Counted from the first letter of the stretch, positions 1 through 9,425 are shown. The stretch is 64,000 nt of DNA from Burkholderia pyrrocinia (GCF_022809715.1 NZ_CP094461.1:434001-498000); one strand, 5' to 3'. Translations and numbers: made by a program. Notes: generated by a model not told the origin, from the letters alone.

Positions 1-594
1 GTGTTCCAGGGCTATACGCTGTTTCCGTGGCTGACCGTGAAGAAGAACGTGATGTTCGGCCTGAAGCGCAACGGCAGCAGCAGCGGCGAGGCGGAGCGCG
101 AGGCGCTGCAATGGCTCGACCTCGTCGGGCTCACGCGCTTCGCGGACGTATATCCGCACCAGTTGTCGGGCGGGATGAAGCAGCGCGTCGCGATCGCGCG
201 CGCGCTCGCGAACCGGCCGCGCATCCTGCTGATGGACGAACCGTTCGGCGCGCTCGATGCGCAGACCCGCGCGAAGATGCAGGCGCACCTGCTCGACATC
301 TGGCGCAACATCGACGTGACGGTGCTGTTCATCACGCACGATCTCGACGAGGCGATCCTGCTCGCGGACCGGATTCTCGTGCTGAAGGCCAATCCGGGCA
401 AAGTGCAGGAGCTGATCGAGGTGCCGGTGCCGCGCCCGCGCGGTTATTCGCAGTTCAACACGCCGGAATTCATCGCGACCAAGGCGCGGCTCGAGGCGCT
501 GATCCATCCGGAGCCGACGGGCGCAGCGCCGGACGAAGACGCGGTGCGCCCGCACATGATCCGGATGACGGACGTGACGGACAACGTCGAGTGA
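1..594 (+). CDS. ABC transporter ATP-binding protein, nitrate/sulfonate type (5' end missing)
   Basis: ATPase subunit of a NitT/TauT-type importer (the NrtD/SsuB/TauB family), which powers uptake of small anions at the inner membrane. The window opens inside the gene at the Q-loop ([10 protein letters not shown]), so Walker A lies upstream and the apparent first codon is not a real start. Visible motifs are the signature [15 protein letters not shown] near residue 56, Walker B ([12 protein letters not shown]) and the switch histidine (FITHDLDEA). About 70 residues follow the ATPase core. Nitrate is the likely substrate because the next genes are an FNT channel and a NasR-like nitrate regulator. 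That is inferred from context, since the ATPase sequence alone cannot separate nitrate from sulfonate or taurine systems. Confidence 0.88.
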   Translation: MFQGYTLFPWLTVKKNVMFGLKRNGSSSGEAEREALQWLDLVGLTRFADVYPHQLSGGMKQRVAIARALANRPRILLMDEPFGALDAQTRAKMQAHLLDIWRNIDVTVLFITHDLDEAILLADRILVLKANPGKVQELIEVPVPRPRGYSQFNTPEFIATKARLEALIHPEPTGAAPDEDAVRPHMIRMTDVTDNVE

Positions 595-599
595 CGTAC

Positions 600-634
600 G
601 CCGCCCCGCTGCGCGACGAACGCAGCGGGGCGGC
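600..634. terminator. Hairpin between convergent genes
   Basis: A perfect 14-bp GC-rich stem (600-613 with 621-634) with a 7-nt loop lies between the ABC ATPase stop and the convergent FNT gene. No T-run follows on either strand, so it may be a bidirectional transcript end or a 3'-end stabiliser rather than a classical intrinsic terminator. Confidence 0.55.
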
Positions 635-667
635 CTGTCACGGGTTGATGCGGAGCCGCAGGATGGA

Positions 668-1510
668 TCAGGCCTTGCGCGCGACGACGCCTACCGGCGA
701 AGCGGGCACGCGTTTCGGCGCGGTCTTGTAGTGCGTGCTGTACAGCGCCGCGCCGACGAACAGCAGCCCGCCGACCAGGTTGCCGAGCACCGTCGGGATC
801 TCGTTCCACAGCAGATAGTCGGCGATCGTGAAGTGGGCGCCGAGCATCAGGCCGGACGGGAACAGGAACATGTTCACGACCGAATGCTCGAAGCCCATGT
901 AGAAGAACACGAGGATCGGCATCCACATCGCGATCACCTTGCCGGGAACCGACGTCGACATCATCGCGGCGACCACGCCGGTCGATACCATCCAGTTGCA
1001 CATCACGCCGCGCACGAACAGCGTGAGCATGCCGGCGGCGCCGTGCGCCGCATAGCCGAGCGTGCGCGCTTCGCCGATGCCGCCGATCTTCTGTCCGATC
1101 GCGTTCGGCGCCTCCGAAAAGCCGAACGTGAAGATGATCGCCATGAACAGCGCGACCGTCAGCGCGCCCGCGAAATTGCCGATGAACACCAGCGTCCAGT
1201 TGCGGAACACGCCGCCCCAGGTCGCGCCGGGCCGGCGGTCGATCACCGCGAGCGGCGCGAGCGTGAAGACGCCGGTAAGCAGGTCGAAGCCGAGCAGGTA
1301 CAGCATGCAGAATCCGACCGGAAACAGCAGCGAACCGACCAGCGCGTTGCCGGTGTTGATCGTGATGCTGACCGCGAACGCGGCCGCGAGCGCGAGGATC
1401 GCGCCCGCCATGTACGCGCGGATCAGCGTGTCGCGGGTCGACATCGACAGTTTCGATTCGCCGGCGTCGACCATCTTGGTGACGAACTCGTTGGGCGTGA
1501 GGTAGGCCAT
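668..1510 (-). CDS. Formate/nitrite transporter (FNT) family channel
   Basis: 280-residue inner-membrane FNT channel for monovalent anions, here most likely nitrite. It has the family's usual six hydrophobic segments. Family motifs include the internal GVMCNWMV segment and the central-histidine motif GFEHSVVNMF. The loop region usually written as LFTxN reads LLTGVFTLAP, a divergent version. I chose the start MAYLTPNE because it fits the family N-terminus; the upstream in-frame extension runs through a terminator hairpin. The ribosome-binding site is weak. It lies 337 bp downstream of a NasR-like gene on the same strand, with an intrinsic terminator in between, and converges on an ABC ATPase. 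NirC-like nitrite transport fits the context, but formate cannot be excluded. Confidence 0.85.
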   Translation of the reverse strand: MAYLTPNEFVTKMVDAGESKLSMSTRDTLIRAYMAGAILALAAAFAVSITINTGNALVGSLLFPVGFCMLYLLGFDLLTGVFTLAPLAVIDRRPGATWGGVFRNWTLVFIGNFAGALTVALFMAIIFTFGFSEAPNAIGQKIGGIGEARTLGYAAHGAAGMLTLFVRGVMCNWMVSTGVVAAMMSTSVPGKVIAMWMPILVFFYMGFEHSVVNMFLFPSGLMLGAHFTIADYLLWNEIPTVLGNLVGGLLFVGAALYSTHYKTAPKRVPASPVGVVARKA

Positions 1511-1537
1511 GGTGTGTGCTCGCAAGGTTGGACGGGC

Positions 1538-1587
1538 AAAAAAAATCCGCGCCGGGCACTCGCTCGACATGCGAGTGCCCGGCGCGG
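1538..1587 (-). terminator. Intrinsic terminator/attenuator in the FNT gene leader
   Basis: On the minus strand a perfect 17-bp GC-rich stem (1587-1571 with 1563-1547, 7-nt loop) is followed, after one A, by eight T residues (1545-1538). This is a textbook factor-independent terminator ending 27 bp before the FNT start codon. It lies between a NasR-like antiterminator gene and its probable target, the same arrangement as the nasF leader of Klebsiella. It could also simply end the regulator's transcript. Confidence 0.85.
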
Positions 1588-1610
1588 ACGCTGTTATCCA
1601 CGGGATCGTC

Positions 1611-1630
1611 CGCCATGGTTCGACATGGCG
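1611..1630 (-). promoter_or_regulatory. Upstream hexaloop stem-loop in the FNT leader
   Basis: A perfect 7-bp stem with a 6-nt loop sits 24 nt upstream of the terminator on the transcribed minus strand. ANTAR proteins bind paired hexaloop hairpins, so size and position are suggestive. The loop (UCGAAC in RNA) lacks the preferred A at position 1 and G at position 4, which weakens the case. Confidence 0.35.
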
Positions 1631-1846
1631 CGACCGTCAGGCCGCCATTAGCCCGACGAACGTGTTGTTCGCAACTTTCATACCAGTGGCGGGGAAATCG
1701 CGATGCAGGCAGGCGGGGCGCGACATGCCGGGGGCGCCGGCCGCGAGCCGATCGCCGCGAATCGCACTCGCGCGGTGCAATTCGCGCCTCCTGCACGCGC
1801 TGTGGGCGCTACCGCGGTGCGTGGCGCGGCGCGCGCTCCGGTCAGC

Positions 1847-3202
1847 TCAGGTCGTGCCGTCGTCGCGCGGTGTCTTCGGCGGGCTTCGCTGCGTACGTCG
1901 CCGCGCGGCGGGCTGCGCGTGCTCGTCGATGAATCGCTCGGGCGACGTCAGCGCGTCTTCCGCGATATCGGCAAGCGGCCGATTGCGGTCCATCGACGCT
2001 TTCTGCAGCATCCGGTACGCCTCGTCCTCCCGCAGGTTGAAGCGCGTCATCAGCGTGTTTTTCGCGCGCTGCACGAGCTTGCGTTCGTAAAGTGCGCGAC
2101 GTGCGGCGTCGAGTTCGACCTCCGCGCCGGCCAGTCGCGCCGATTGCGATTCCAGCAGGGATTTGAGGCTGGCGAGCGTCGACGGGTCGGCGCCGGAGAG
2201 GCGCTCCGGCAGTTCGTGAACCGCCGCGCGCGCCGACAGCGGATCGCCGGCGAAGAAATGGGCGAGCGCCTGGATATGCGGCGGCGGATTGTTCCGCAAC
2301 TGCGCCATCAGGCGCTCGGAGTCGCGCAGCGTCCGATGCGCGTCGTCGATCCGGGCGTCGCACGTTTCCTGCACCTGCAGCGTCAGCGCGATCTGAAGGT
2401 GCCAGAGATCGTCGATGCGGGCGCTCGCGGCGTCGAACCAGGCTTCGCTCAGGCCCGCATCGAGCGTGTCGCCGGCCTGCGCCGTGCACAGTATGCGTCG
2501 CAGCTTCTCGAGCGCCGCCACGTGCGGCCCCGTCATGCGCGTTTCCCGCCATGCGTTTTGCTCGGCGCTCGCGAAATTCGCAAAGACTTCGAGACTGCGC
2601 TCCTGCGCCGCGATCAGATACAGCAGGCGCTGCTGCTGGTCCGCCGAAAATGTGCCCGCCGCGAACATGTGCGCGCCGACGGCGCGTTCCTGCCCCGCTT
2701 CCTCCTTGCCTTCGACGACGTGGACGAGCGCGATCAGCATGCGCGACACCGACGGATCGGCCGCGCTGTCGGCCAGCTGGAAAATCAGCTCCACCAGGCC
2801 GCCGATCACGGTGCTGAACGCCTGGACGGAATCCGGCGCGGACAGCGCGATGCGGTCGATCCGTTCCCGCAGCGCATCCAGCGATTCCAGGTCGAGCAGC
2901 ACCCATGCGATCAGCGACAGCAGGCGCGACGTCGAGCCGCGCGCGGGCGCCAGTTCCAGATCCAGGCGCTCGCGCAGCTGCGCGACGAGCGGTGCGGATT
3001 CGTCGCGTGCCGCCGCGCGTTCCGCGACGAAACGCCGGCCGAGCGACGCCAGATAGATGCTGGTCGCGCCGCGCTCGCGCTGCAGCGCGTGGATCAGGCG
3101 GCCGAGCAGGTCGATCAGCTCGATCTGTTCGGCCACGCGGCGCAGCGACGCGATTTCCTGCTGCTTGGCGAGCAGCGCGAATTGCAGGGCGGTGGCGGAC
3201 AT
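1847..3202 (-). CDS. NasR-like nitrate-sensing antiterminator (NIT + ANTAR)
   Basis: 451-residue, largely helical regulator. Residues about 35-290 match the NIT nitrate/nitrite-sensing domain, including the typical LLGRLIHALQRERGATSIYL start. Residues about 355-415 form an ANTAR RNA-binding domain (ALYERKLVQRAKNTLMTRF, then a segment ending AYRMLQKASMDRNRPLADIAE). In Klebsiella, NasR binds nitrate and lets RNA polymerase read through a leader terminator ahead of the nitrate-assimilation operon. Here a strong terminator lies just downstream, before the FNT gene, so the same mechanism is likely. The last 35 residues are low-complexity and basic. The family assignment is firm; the effector is inferred from homology. 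Confidence 0.85.
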   Translation of the reverse strand: MSATALQFALLAKQQEIASLRRVAEQIELIDLLGRLIHALQRERGATSIYLASLGRRFVAERAAARDESAPLVAQLRERLDLELAPARGSTSRLLSLIAWVLLDLESLDALRERIDRIALSAPDSVQAFSTVIGGLVELIFQLADSAADPSVSRMLIALVHVVEGKEEAGQERAVGAHMFAAGTFSADQQQRLLYLIAAQERSLEVFANFASAEQNAWRETRMTGPHVAALEKLRRILCTAQAGDTLDAGLSEAWFDAASARIDDLWHLQIALTLQVQETCDARIDDAHRTLRDSERLMAQLRNNPPPHIQALAHFFAGDPLSARAAVHELPERLSGADPSTLASLKSLLESQSARLAGAEVELDAARRALYERKLVQRAKNTLMTRFNLREDEAYRMLQKASMDRNRPLADIAEDALTSPERFIDEHAQPAARRRTQRSPPKTPRDDGTT

Positions 3203-3314
3203 GGCGGCGTTGAACGGCGGCAGGGGCTAAGTGCAGTGTAGTGCGGACAATAAATGTCGTTGTCGCGGGATTTTTCTGAACTTTGCACGGCCGCCGTCCG
3301 CTATCGCGCATCGC

Positions 3315-4805
3315 CTAGTTGTCGCCCTTTTCGAGGACGCTCTGCGTGAGCGTGACCGACGGAATCGTCGGTTTGAGCGACGCACGGCGCGCGCGGCCGC
3401 TCAACCACTTCCAGCCGGCGACGAGCAGCAGTGCGACCAGCGGAATCGACGCGATCGTCCACGTGCCGTTCGGGTAGTCGAACGCCATCAGGACCAGCAC
3501 GCCGAGCAGGAACAGCAGCGTGAGCCACGATGTCACCGGCGCGCCGGGCATCCTGAACGGCACGTCGTCCACTTCGCCGCGTTTGACGGCCGCCCGGAAC
3601 TTCATCTGGCAGACGATGATGAACCCCCACGTGCTGATGATGCCGAGCGACGCGATGTTCAGCACGATCTCGAACACGCTCGACGGCACCAGATAGTTGA
3701 GCAGCACGCCGATCACGTAGATCGCGACCGTCACGAGAATGCCCGCGTACGGCACGGATTGCGCGCTCATCCGCCCGAGGAACGCGGGGGCCGAGCCGCC
3801 CATCGACAGCGAACGCAGCACGCGTCCGGTCGAATACAGCCCCGAGTTGAGACTCGACAGCGCCGCCGTCAAAACCACCAGATTCATCACCGAGCCGATA
3901 CCGGGAACGCCGAGCGCGCCGAAGAACGTGACGAACGGGCTTTGCCCCGCCTTGTACGCGCTCCAGGGCAGCAGGCAGACGAGCAGGACGACCGACGCGA
4001 CGTAGAAGATCGCAATGCGCCAGATCACGCTGTTGATCGCGCGCGGCAGCACCTTGCGCGCATCCTTGCATTCGCCGGCTGCCGTGCCGACCAGTTCGAC
4101 GCCCGCGAACGCGAACACCACGCCCTGCACCAGCACGAGCGCCGGCATCAGTCCGTGCGGGAAGAAGCCGCCGTTGTCGGTGATCAGGTGCATGCCGGTG
4201 TCATGGCCCGCGACGTGTCCGCCGGTGCCCAGGATCACGGAGCCGATGCCGAGAAACAGCACGATCGCAGCGACCTTGATCAACGCGAACCAGAACTCCA
4301 TTTCGGCGAACCACTTCACGCCGATCAGGTTCATCGTGGCGACGATGCAGAGCGCGATCAACGCGAAGATCCATTGCGGAATACCGGCGAACGGCGTCCA
4401 GTAATGCATGTAGAGCGCGACCGCGGTGATGTCGACGATGCCGGTCATTGCCCAGTTCAGGAAATACATCCAGCCCGCGACGAAAGACGCTTTCTCGCCG
4501 AGGAATTCGCGCGCATACGACACGAAGCTGCCGCTGCTCGGCCGGTGCATCACCAGCTCGCCGAGCGCACGCAGGATCAGGAACGAAAACACGCCGCACA
4601 CCAGGTAGACGATAGCGAGCGACGGCCCCGCAGCCTGCAGTCGCGCGCCGGCCCCGAGGAAAAGCCCCGTTCCGATCGCACCGCCGATCGCAATCATCTG
4701 CACCTGTCGATTGCCGAGCGTCTTGTGATAACCGGCCTCGTGGGATTCGAGCCAGCTGCGTTTGTTGGTTTCGCCGGTCGGCGACGGTTCAGGAATCGAT
4801 GCCAT
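3315..4805 (-). CDS. ansP: L-asparagine permease
   Basis: 496-residue amino-acid permease of the APC superfamily (AAT family) with about twelve membrane segments. The sequence closely follows E. coli AnsP as I know it. Shared stretches include GNRQVQMIAIGGAIGTGLFL near the N-terminus, ALYMHYW, GVKWFAEMEFWFALIK and AFDYPNGT, with colinear spacing throughout. It imports L-asparagine by proton symport at the inner membrane. I chose the ATG at 4805 because a GAGGG ribosome-binding site lies just upstream; longer in-frame starts would place that site inside the gene. It stands alone, 112 bp upstream of the NasR-like gene on the same strand. Related permeases for other amino acids are the main alternative. 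Confidence 0.87.
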   Translation of the reverse strand: MASIPEPSPTGETNKRSWLESHEAGYHKTLGNRQVQMIAIGGAIGTGLFLGAGARLQAAGPSLAIVYLVCGVFSFLILRALGELVMHRPSSGSFVSYAREFLGEKASFVAGWMYFLNWAMTGIVDITAVALYMHYWTPFAGIPQWIFALIALCIVATMNLIGVKWFAEMEFWFALIKVAAIVLFLGIGSVILGTGGHVAGHDTGMHLITDNGGFFPHGLMPALVLVQGVVFAFAGVELVGTAAGECKDARKVLPRAINSVIWRIAIFYVASVVLLVCLLPWSAYKAGQSPFVTFFGALGVPGIGSVMNLVVLTAALSSLNSGLYSTGRVLRSLSMGGSAPAFLGRMSAQSVPYAGILVTVAIYVIGVLLNYLVPSSVFEIVLNIASLGIISTWGFIIVCQMKFRAAVKRGEVDDVPFRMPGAPVTSWLTLLFLLGVLVLMAFDYPNGTWTIASIPLVALLLVAGWKWLSGRARRASLKPTIPSVTLTQSVLEKGDN

Positions 4806-5093
4806 GGCTGCACCCTCTTGCATTTGCGTGATCGCATTCATCCGGATCGCGTGACGATCAGGACCCACCGGCACCTGCGACCACGACGCGTAAAGACACG
4901 TCGGGCATCCTGGTCGCGGCTCGCCGGCAACAGCGAGGGGCACGGTCAGACAAGAAAGTATTCAGCCGTAATTCCGCTCACAAACAGCATGCAAATTTGG
5001 ACTGAGCCTGTTCGAATCTGTGCATACGGGGGTAATGGAAAGCTTTTTGTTATATGGCTTCCCGTTTTGGGTGCGTTGCGTTCGATGGTGCGC

Positions 5094-5258
5094 CATTTCG
5101 GCTTCTGCGCCGAATTTCGACAACCGTAACTTCGATGGCGAGCGCGGCCGCGATCGTGCAGATGATGCCGATCGAGTTGCCGACCATCTTCGGATTGCAG
5201 AACACGCGATCGGCGACGAGCGCAATCAACGTCGGGCCGAGTCCGAAGCAAATCAGCC
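5094..5258 (-). pseudogene. Remnant of an MFS transporter C-terminus
   Basis: The minus strand encodes about 50 residues (FGLGPTLIALVADRVF and following) that resemble the penultimate and last membrane helices of MFS permeases, which commonly read GLGPTLVALxTDxVF. No start or upstream transporter sequence exists, so this is a decayed fragment. The rest of the 590-bp gap between ansP and zmpA (4806-5396) holds nothing else I recognise. Confidence 0.45.
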
Positions 5259-5396
5259 GCCTGCAATCGCAGGCAGCTGATCGGCACCTGCCTTTCTCAT
5301 GTCCGAGCGCCGCGTGAGCTCGATCGACTCGCTTTCCTCCGAAGCGACGAACCGCCACGCGGCTTTCCGGCGTTCAATACGCCCACCCAAGCGCGA

Positions 5397-7094
5397 TCAA
5401 TTCACCCCGACCGCACTCCACGCGCGCGCGACCGTGGCGCTCTCGGTCGAGTTCGCGCCATACAGGTCGTTCGCCGCCTGGATCGACGCACGCCGCGCGC
5501 TCGGGTAGCTCGAGTTGGCGTTCAGGTACACGGTCAGCGTCCGGTACCAGATCTTGCCGGCCTTCTCGCGGCCGAGGCCGCTGAAGGTCGTGTCGCCGTT
5601 GCAGACCAGCTGCGTCCTCGACAGGCCGGTGTCGGTCGACGGCACCGCCGGGCCTTCCGAAAGCAGGTAGAAGAAGCGGTTGCCGACGCCCGACGTGAAG
5701 TGCGGATCGTGGCGCGGATTCGACCACGAGAAACCGCCGGACGGATAGCAGCTGAACGACCGGCCATCGAGATCCTGCTTGTACATCTTGCGCAGGCCGC
5801 CGCTCACCACGCGCGCGCCGATCACGTAGTTGCCGGGATCGTTCGGGTTGTTCGCGTAGAACTTCACGAGCGTGCCGAAGATGTCGGACGTCGATTCGTT
5901 CAGGCCGCCGGCGTCGCTCGAATAGTTCAGGTTGGCGGTGGCCTCGGTCACGCCGTGGCTCATCTCGTGCCCGGCCACGTCGACCGATACGACCGGCTTC
6001 GGCAGGCTCGTGCCCGACTGGCCGTCGCCGTACACCATGATGTGCGACGGCATCCATGCCGCGTTCGCGCCGGTCGTGCCGCTGCCGGTGTCGAACACCA
6101 CGTGCGCGAAACTCCTCACGCCGCGCCCGTCGTTGAAGATGCCGTTACGGTTGTGCGTAGTCCTGTAGTAGTCCCAAGTCAACGCGAGGCCGTAGTCGAT
6201 ATCGGCGGCGACGGTTTGCCGGTCGGTGGTCGAGCTGTTGCCCCACACGTTCGTGCTGCTCGTGAAGATCGGCAGGTCGCTCGCTTGCTCGACATCCTCC
6301 GCGATCAGCCCGCGGCCGTCGTAGACGGAGCCGCTGCCGCGGGTCGGATCGAGCATCCGGTACGCGTTCGTGCCGGTCTGGTCGGTGGTCAGCGTCAGGT
6401 TGCCGTAGTACAGCGAGCGGCCGGTGCCGGTCGCGGCGGCGGTCTTGATCAGGTCCTGCGCGTCGAGCACGGTGCCCGTGCGCGCGTCGACGTAGTACAG
6501 CACGGCGTCGCCGTGCGCGTCGGTCGCCTTCCCGTATACGCGTACCGCGTAGGCCAGCGTCGGCGTGACGTCGCGCGCGAACACGACGAGCTCCGCGTCA
6601 TCGATGCGGCGCACGTCGGAGTTGAAACGCGCGGCCGCGATGCGCTTGACCCTGGCCGCGCCCACGTCGGGCGCGTTGCGCACCACGAAGCGGTCGCCGA
6701 CCTTGCCGATCTTGCCGGCGAGATCGATCGGCGCGGGCTGGGTCAGGCTCGCTTGCTTCAGCTGCCCCTGGTTCGAATGGACGACGACGTCGCCGCCGAT
6801 CACGGGCAGACCCGCGTAGAAGCGGTCGAAACGCACGTGCTCGGTGCCGTCGGGATCGACGATCACGTCGCGCACCCGGAACTGGTCGCCGTCCGTCGGC
6901 GCGCTCGCCTGCGGCGCCGCGAACTTCAAGGTGCGAGCGGCGCTGCCGGTAGTCAGGCTGAAGGCGGACGGGTTCTGCTGGATCAGTTGCAGCGCCCTGT
7001 CGACCGCGGCCGGCTGGTCGCCGGCTTGGGCAAAAGCGCTGAGACTGGCGAGGGTAATCGCGGTGATGGACAGCAGACGAGACAGTTTCTTCAT
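5397..7094 (-). CDS. zmpA: Secreted M4 (thermolysin-like) zinc metalloprotease
   Basis: 565-residue preproprotease. It has an N-terminal Sec signal peptide (cleavage probably after AFA near residue 22), an FTP/PepSY-type propeptide to about residue 220, and an M4 catalytic domain. The zinc site is HEMSH at 376-380 with third ligand E400 in GGLNESTSD; the catalytic histidine is H465 in DPHFTSG. Length, active-site numbering and sequence fit Burkholderia ZmpA, a type II-secreted protease that processes itself and degrades host proteins. In B. cenocepacia it is under CepIR quorum-sensing control. The ATG at 7094 has a GGGGG ribosome-binding site. It is monocistronic; only an MFS remnant lies downstream. 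Confidence 0.95.
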   Translation of the reverse strand: MKKLSRLLSITAITLASLSAFAQAGDQPAAVDRALQLIQQNPSAFSLTTGSAARTLKFAAPQASAPTDGDQFRVRDVIVDPDGTEHVRFDRFYAGLPVIGGDVVVHSNQGQLKQASLTQPAPIDLAGKIGKVGDRFVVRNAPDVGAARVKRIAAARFNSDVRRIDDAELVVFARDVTPTLAYAVRVYGKATDAHGDAVLYYVDARTGTVLDAQDLIKTAAATGTGRSLYYGNLTLTTDQTGTNAYRMLDPTRGSGSVYDGRGLIAEDVEQASDLPIFTSSTNVWGNSSTTDRQTVAADIDYGLALTWDYYRTTHNRNGIFNDGRGVRSFAHVVFDTGSGTTGANAAWMPSHIMVYGDGQSGTSLPKPVVSVDVAGHEMSHGVTEATANLNYSSDAGGLNESTSDIFGTLVKFYANNPNDPGNYVIGARVVSGGLRKMYKQDLDGRSFSCYPSGGFSWSNPRHDPHFTSGVGNRFFYLLSEGPAVPSTDTGLSRTQLVCNGDTTFSGLGREKAGKIWYRTLTVYLNANSSYPSARRASIQAANDLYGANSTESATVARAWSAVGVN

Positions 7095-7652
7095 GTAATC
7101 CCCCAGATTATGAATAAAAGCGTGATTTTCGAGGAATGCATCAAGGATAAACTTTGATATGAGACATGTCGCGAACCGCAGGGGCATGCTAGGAGGTAGT
7201 TTTTATAATTACAAGATATTTTCTGACAGGTTAATTTTTTATCCTTTCGATGTTAATCAAGTCGGGATTTGGTGAGAAATATGAAATGATCTTGTCGGCC
7301 GCGTTGGCGGTATCGGCAGCATTGCGCTGGCGGAGTGCGCTTGGGGAGGGGCGGGTGACACGGGGGCGCCGCTCGAGCGGAACGGGCGATGTGGAGCGGA
7401 GCGACAACGACGGCCATAATTTACTTTATTAAATATTCTTTATTCTCACTATGGCGCTATCGTTATTCGGAAGTCGATGATCGGAAAATGTGCCGGCATG
7501 GATACTGGTAGCCGGGACTGGCGGGCTGGTTCGAGGACGCAAACCAACATGAACGCAAATGAGGTCATCACGCATCACATCTGCGTACACCAGCGTTATG
7601 ACACTTCAGATCGGCAATTCGAGTTCGAATGTCTTCGAGGCTGTATCGGCCG
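7095..7652. other. Gene-free, partly AT-rich stretch upstream of zmpA
   Basis: 558 bp between zmpA and the convergent end of the MocR gene. The part nearest zmpA (7195-7260) is AT-rich and must hold its promoter. I looked for a dyad cep-box and found only a half-site (CTGACAG at 7223-7229). Short ORFs here (for example 7250-7432) have no supporting features. Confidence 0.5.
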
Positions 7653-9044
7653 CTACATCGCCGCACCGTAAAGATGATGTGCGTCGACCAATGCATCCGC
7701 GACGAGCTGCAAACCGTCCAGGCATTGCTCCTGGCTCTGCGGCCCGCCGAGGCAGATGCGGATCGCGGCCGGCGGGTCGCCGTCCGTCGAAAATGCCGCG
7801 CTTGCCACGGCGGCGACGCTTCGACTCCGCAGATGCTGCGCCAGATCGGGGGCAGTCCACAGGCACTCGCGCGGAATCGGCAACCAGAGATGGAAACCGT
7901 CGGGATGTGCATCGAAAGGCCATGCGCCGAGAATCCGCCTTGCAATCGCCTGCCGTGCATGCGCCTCCGATCGAATCGCGGCCAGCATCTCGCCTGCCGT
8001 GCCGTCGTTGACCCATTGCGTGGACAGCAGCATCGTGAACGGACTCGGCATCACGGTCGTGGCGCGCAATGCACCGGCGATACGCTGTGCTTCGCGCACC
8101 GTCGGCGCCAGCAGGTAAGCGATTCGCAGCCCGGCGCCGAGATTCTTCGACATGCCGGTCACATAGTAGGTCAGCTCGGGCGCCAGCAATGCCAATGGCG
8201 GCGGCGCGCTCTGCGGCAGCATCGCGTAGGCGTCGTCCTCGATGATGGGCACGTTGTAGCGCGTCGCGATATCGGCCAGCGCTTCGCGGCGTCTGAACGG
8301 TATCGTGAGCGTGCTCGGGTTCTGCAGGGTCGGGTTGCAGTACAGCGCGGCAGGCCGTCCGCTTCTGCAGAGCGATTCGAACGCATGCGGCAACGGTCCG
8401 TCGTCGTCCCGTGGCAGCGGCTGCAACTGCACGCCCAATTGTGACGCGATAGCCTTGATGCCGGGGTAAGCGAGCGAATCGAGGCAGATCGAATCGCCGC
8501 GGCGCGCAAGCCTGGAGATGAGCGCGACGAGGGCGCTGTGGATGCCCGGGCAGACCAGTACGGCGTCGCCGCTGCAGCCGGGCAGGCGATTGGCCAGCCA
8601 CGCGCGTCCGGCGGCGCGATCCGCCGGTGTGCCGCCGAAATCCTGGTATCGCATCAGCTGGTAAGGATCCGCTGCATCGAACAATGCCGCAGCCGATTGC
8701 TGCAGCCGCCTGGCCATCTCGGGCGGCTCGGGCGGCATGTTCATCGACATTTCGATGCTGCTCCCGCCCGACAGCGGAATCGTTCGCGTCGGGCCGCGCA
8801 CGAACGTGCCGCTTCCTGCTCGCGAATCGAGCAAGCCGCGTCGGCGAGCTTCAGCATAAGCGCGGGCCACCGTCGTGTAGTTCAGGTTCAGCGCACTGGC
8901 GAGATCGCGCAGCCCGGGCAGGCGGTCGCGCGGTTTAAGCCGGCCTGCAGTGAGATCTTCCTCGATGAGGTCGGGGATCAGCAGATACGCCGGTTTCCTG
9001 CTTTCCAACAGGCGCTTCGACCAATGATGGATGGCGTAATCCAT
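7653..9044 (-). CDS. MocR-type transcriptional regulator (GntR wHTH + aminotransferase fold)
   Basis: About 463-residue MocR/PdxR-type regulator. An N-terminal GntR winged helix (PAYLLIPDLIEEDLTAGRLK, LRDLASALNLNYTTVARAYA) spans about 15-80, followed by a class I aminotransferase-like domain. The PLP-binding lysine is in YVTGMSKNLGAG, and the cofactor-contacting IEDDAY motif is present. These proteins use PLP adducts of amino compounds as effectors. I chose the start MDYAIHHW at 9044, preceded by GGAAACAGG; in-frame starts at 9056 and 9068 are possible. It is divergent from the Nit1C operon and separated from it by 381 bp containing a 14-bp direct repeat, so it is the obvious candidate regulator of that operon (inference). 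Confidence 0.82.
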   Translation of the reverse strand: MDYAIHHWSKRLLESRKPAYLLIPDLIEEDLTAGRLKPRDRLPGLRDLASALNLNYTTVARAYAEARRRGLLDSRAGSGTFVRGPTRTIPLSGGSSIEMSMNMPPEPPEMARRLQQSAAALFDAADPYQLMRYQDFGGTPADRAAGRAWLANRLPGCSGDAVLVCPGIHSALVALISRLARRGDSICLDSLAYPGIKAIASQLGVQLQPLPRDDDGPLPHAFESLCRSGRPAALYCNPTLQNPSTLTIPFRRREALADIATRYNVPIIEDDAYAMLPQSAPPPLALLAPELTYYVTGMSKNLGAGLRIAYLLAPTVREAQRIAGALRATTVMPSPFTMLLSTQWVNDGTAGEMLAAIRSEAHARQAIARRILGAWPFDAHPDGFHLWLPIPRECLWTAPDLAQHLRSRSVAAVASAAFSTDGDPPAAIRICLGGPQSQEQCLDGLQLVADALVDAHHLYGAAM

Positions 9045-9135
9045 ACCTGTTTCCATTTGATGATTCATCAAAACGTTAGCATGGCGCATTAATCGACAAT
9101 ATATATATCGCCACTTTGAAGTCGGATGATTGCAT

Positions 9136-9329
9136 TGATCGCATCATGTATCGGATTGATGCATCGATGCACGCTGGATGCGCACCGGTTCACTCCTGCT
9201 GCATCAGTCAGGTGCGCCGTCTGGCCCGGTCAGGCCGGTTCCGGTCGGATCCGGATTGGGTCACGCAAGGATCGGACCGGCGGCAGCGGCATTTATCGAC
9301 TGAATGATCGGAGAGTGATCGCATCATGT
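9136..9329. repeat. 14-bp direct repeat in the MocR-Nit1C divergent region
   Basis: TGATCGCATCATGT occurs exactly at 9136-9149 and again at 9316-9329, both within the intergenic region (9045-9425). MocR regulators often bind direct repeats, so these are candidate operators. The 180-bp spacing is long and would require looping or two separate sites. Confidence 0.5.
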
Positions 9330-9425
9330 CTGTGCCTGGTTGGCATATGCGTTGCGTTAATGAGGTCGCCCGGATTCGAAAGCGTTCGGGATCATCACTC
9401 AACTCATTTTCAAACGGAGCGTGCC

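Noticed and set aside
3231..5129. 632-codon plus-strand ORF opposite ansP
   Set aside because: Antisense shadow of a clear AnsP gene; the composition is typical of reverse-frame artefacts.
7200..7260. A cep-box (LuxR binding site) upstream of zmpA
   Set aside because: Only one half-site (CTGACAG) is visible; no convincing dyad, so I do not claim it.
7250..7432. 60-codon plus-strand ORF in the zmpA upstream region
   Set aside because: No ribosome-binding site, no similarity, and atypical composition.
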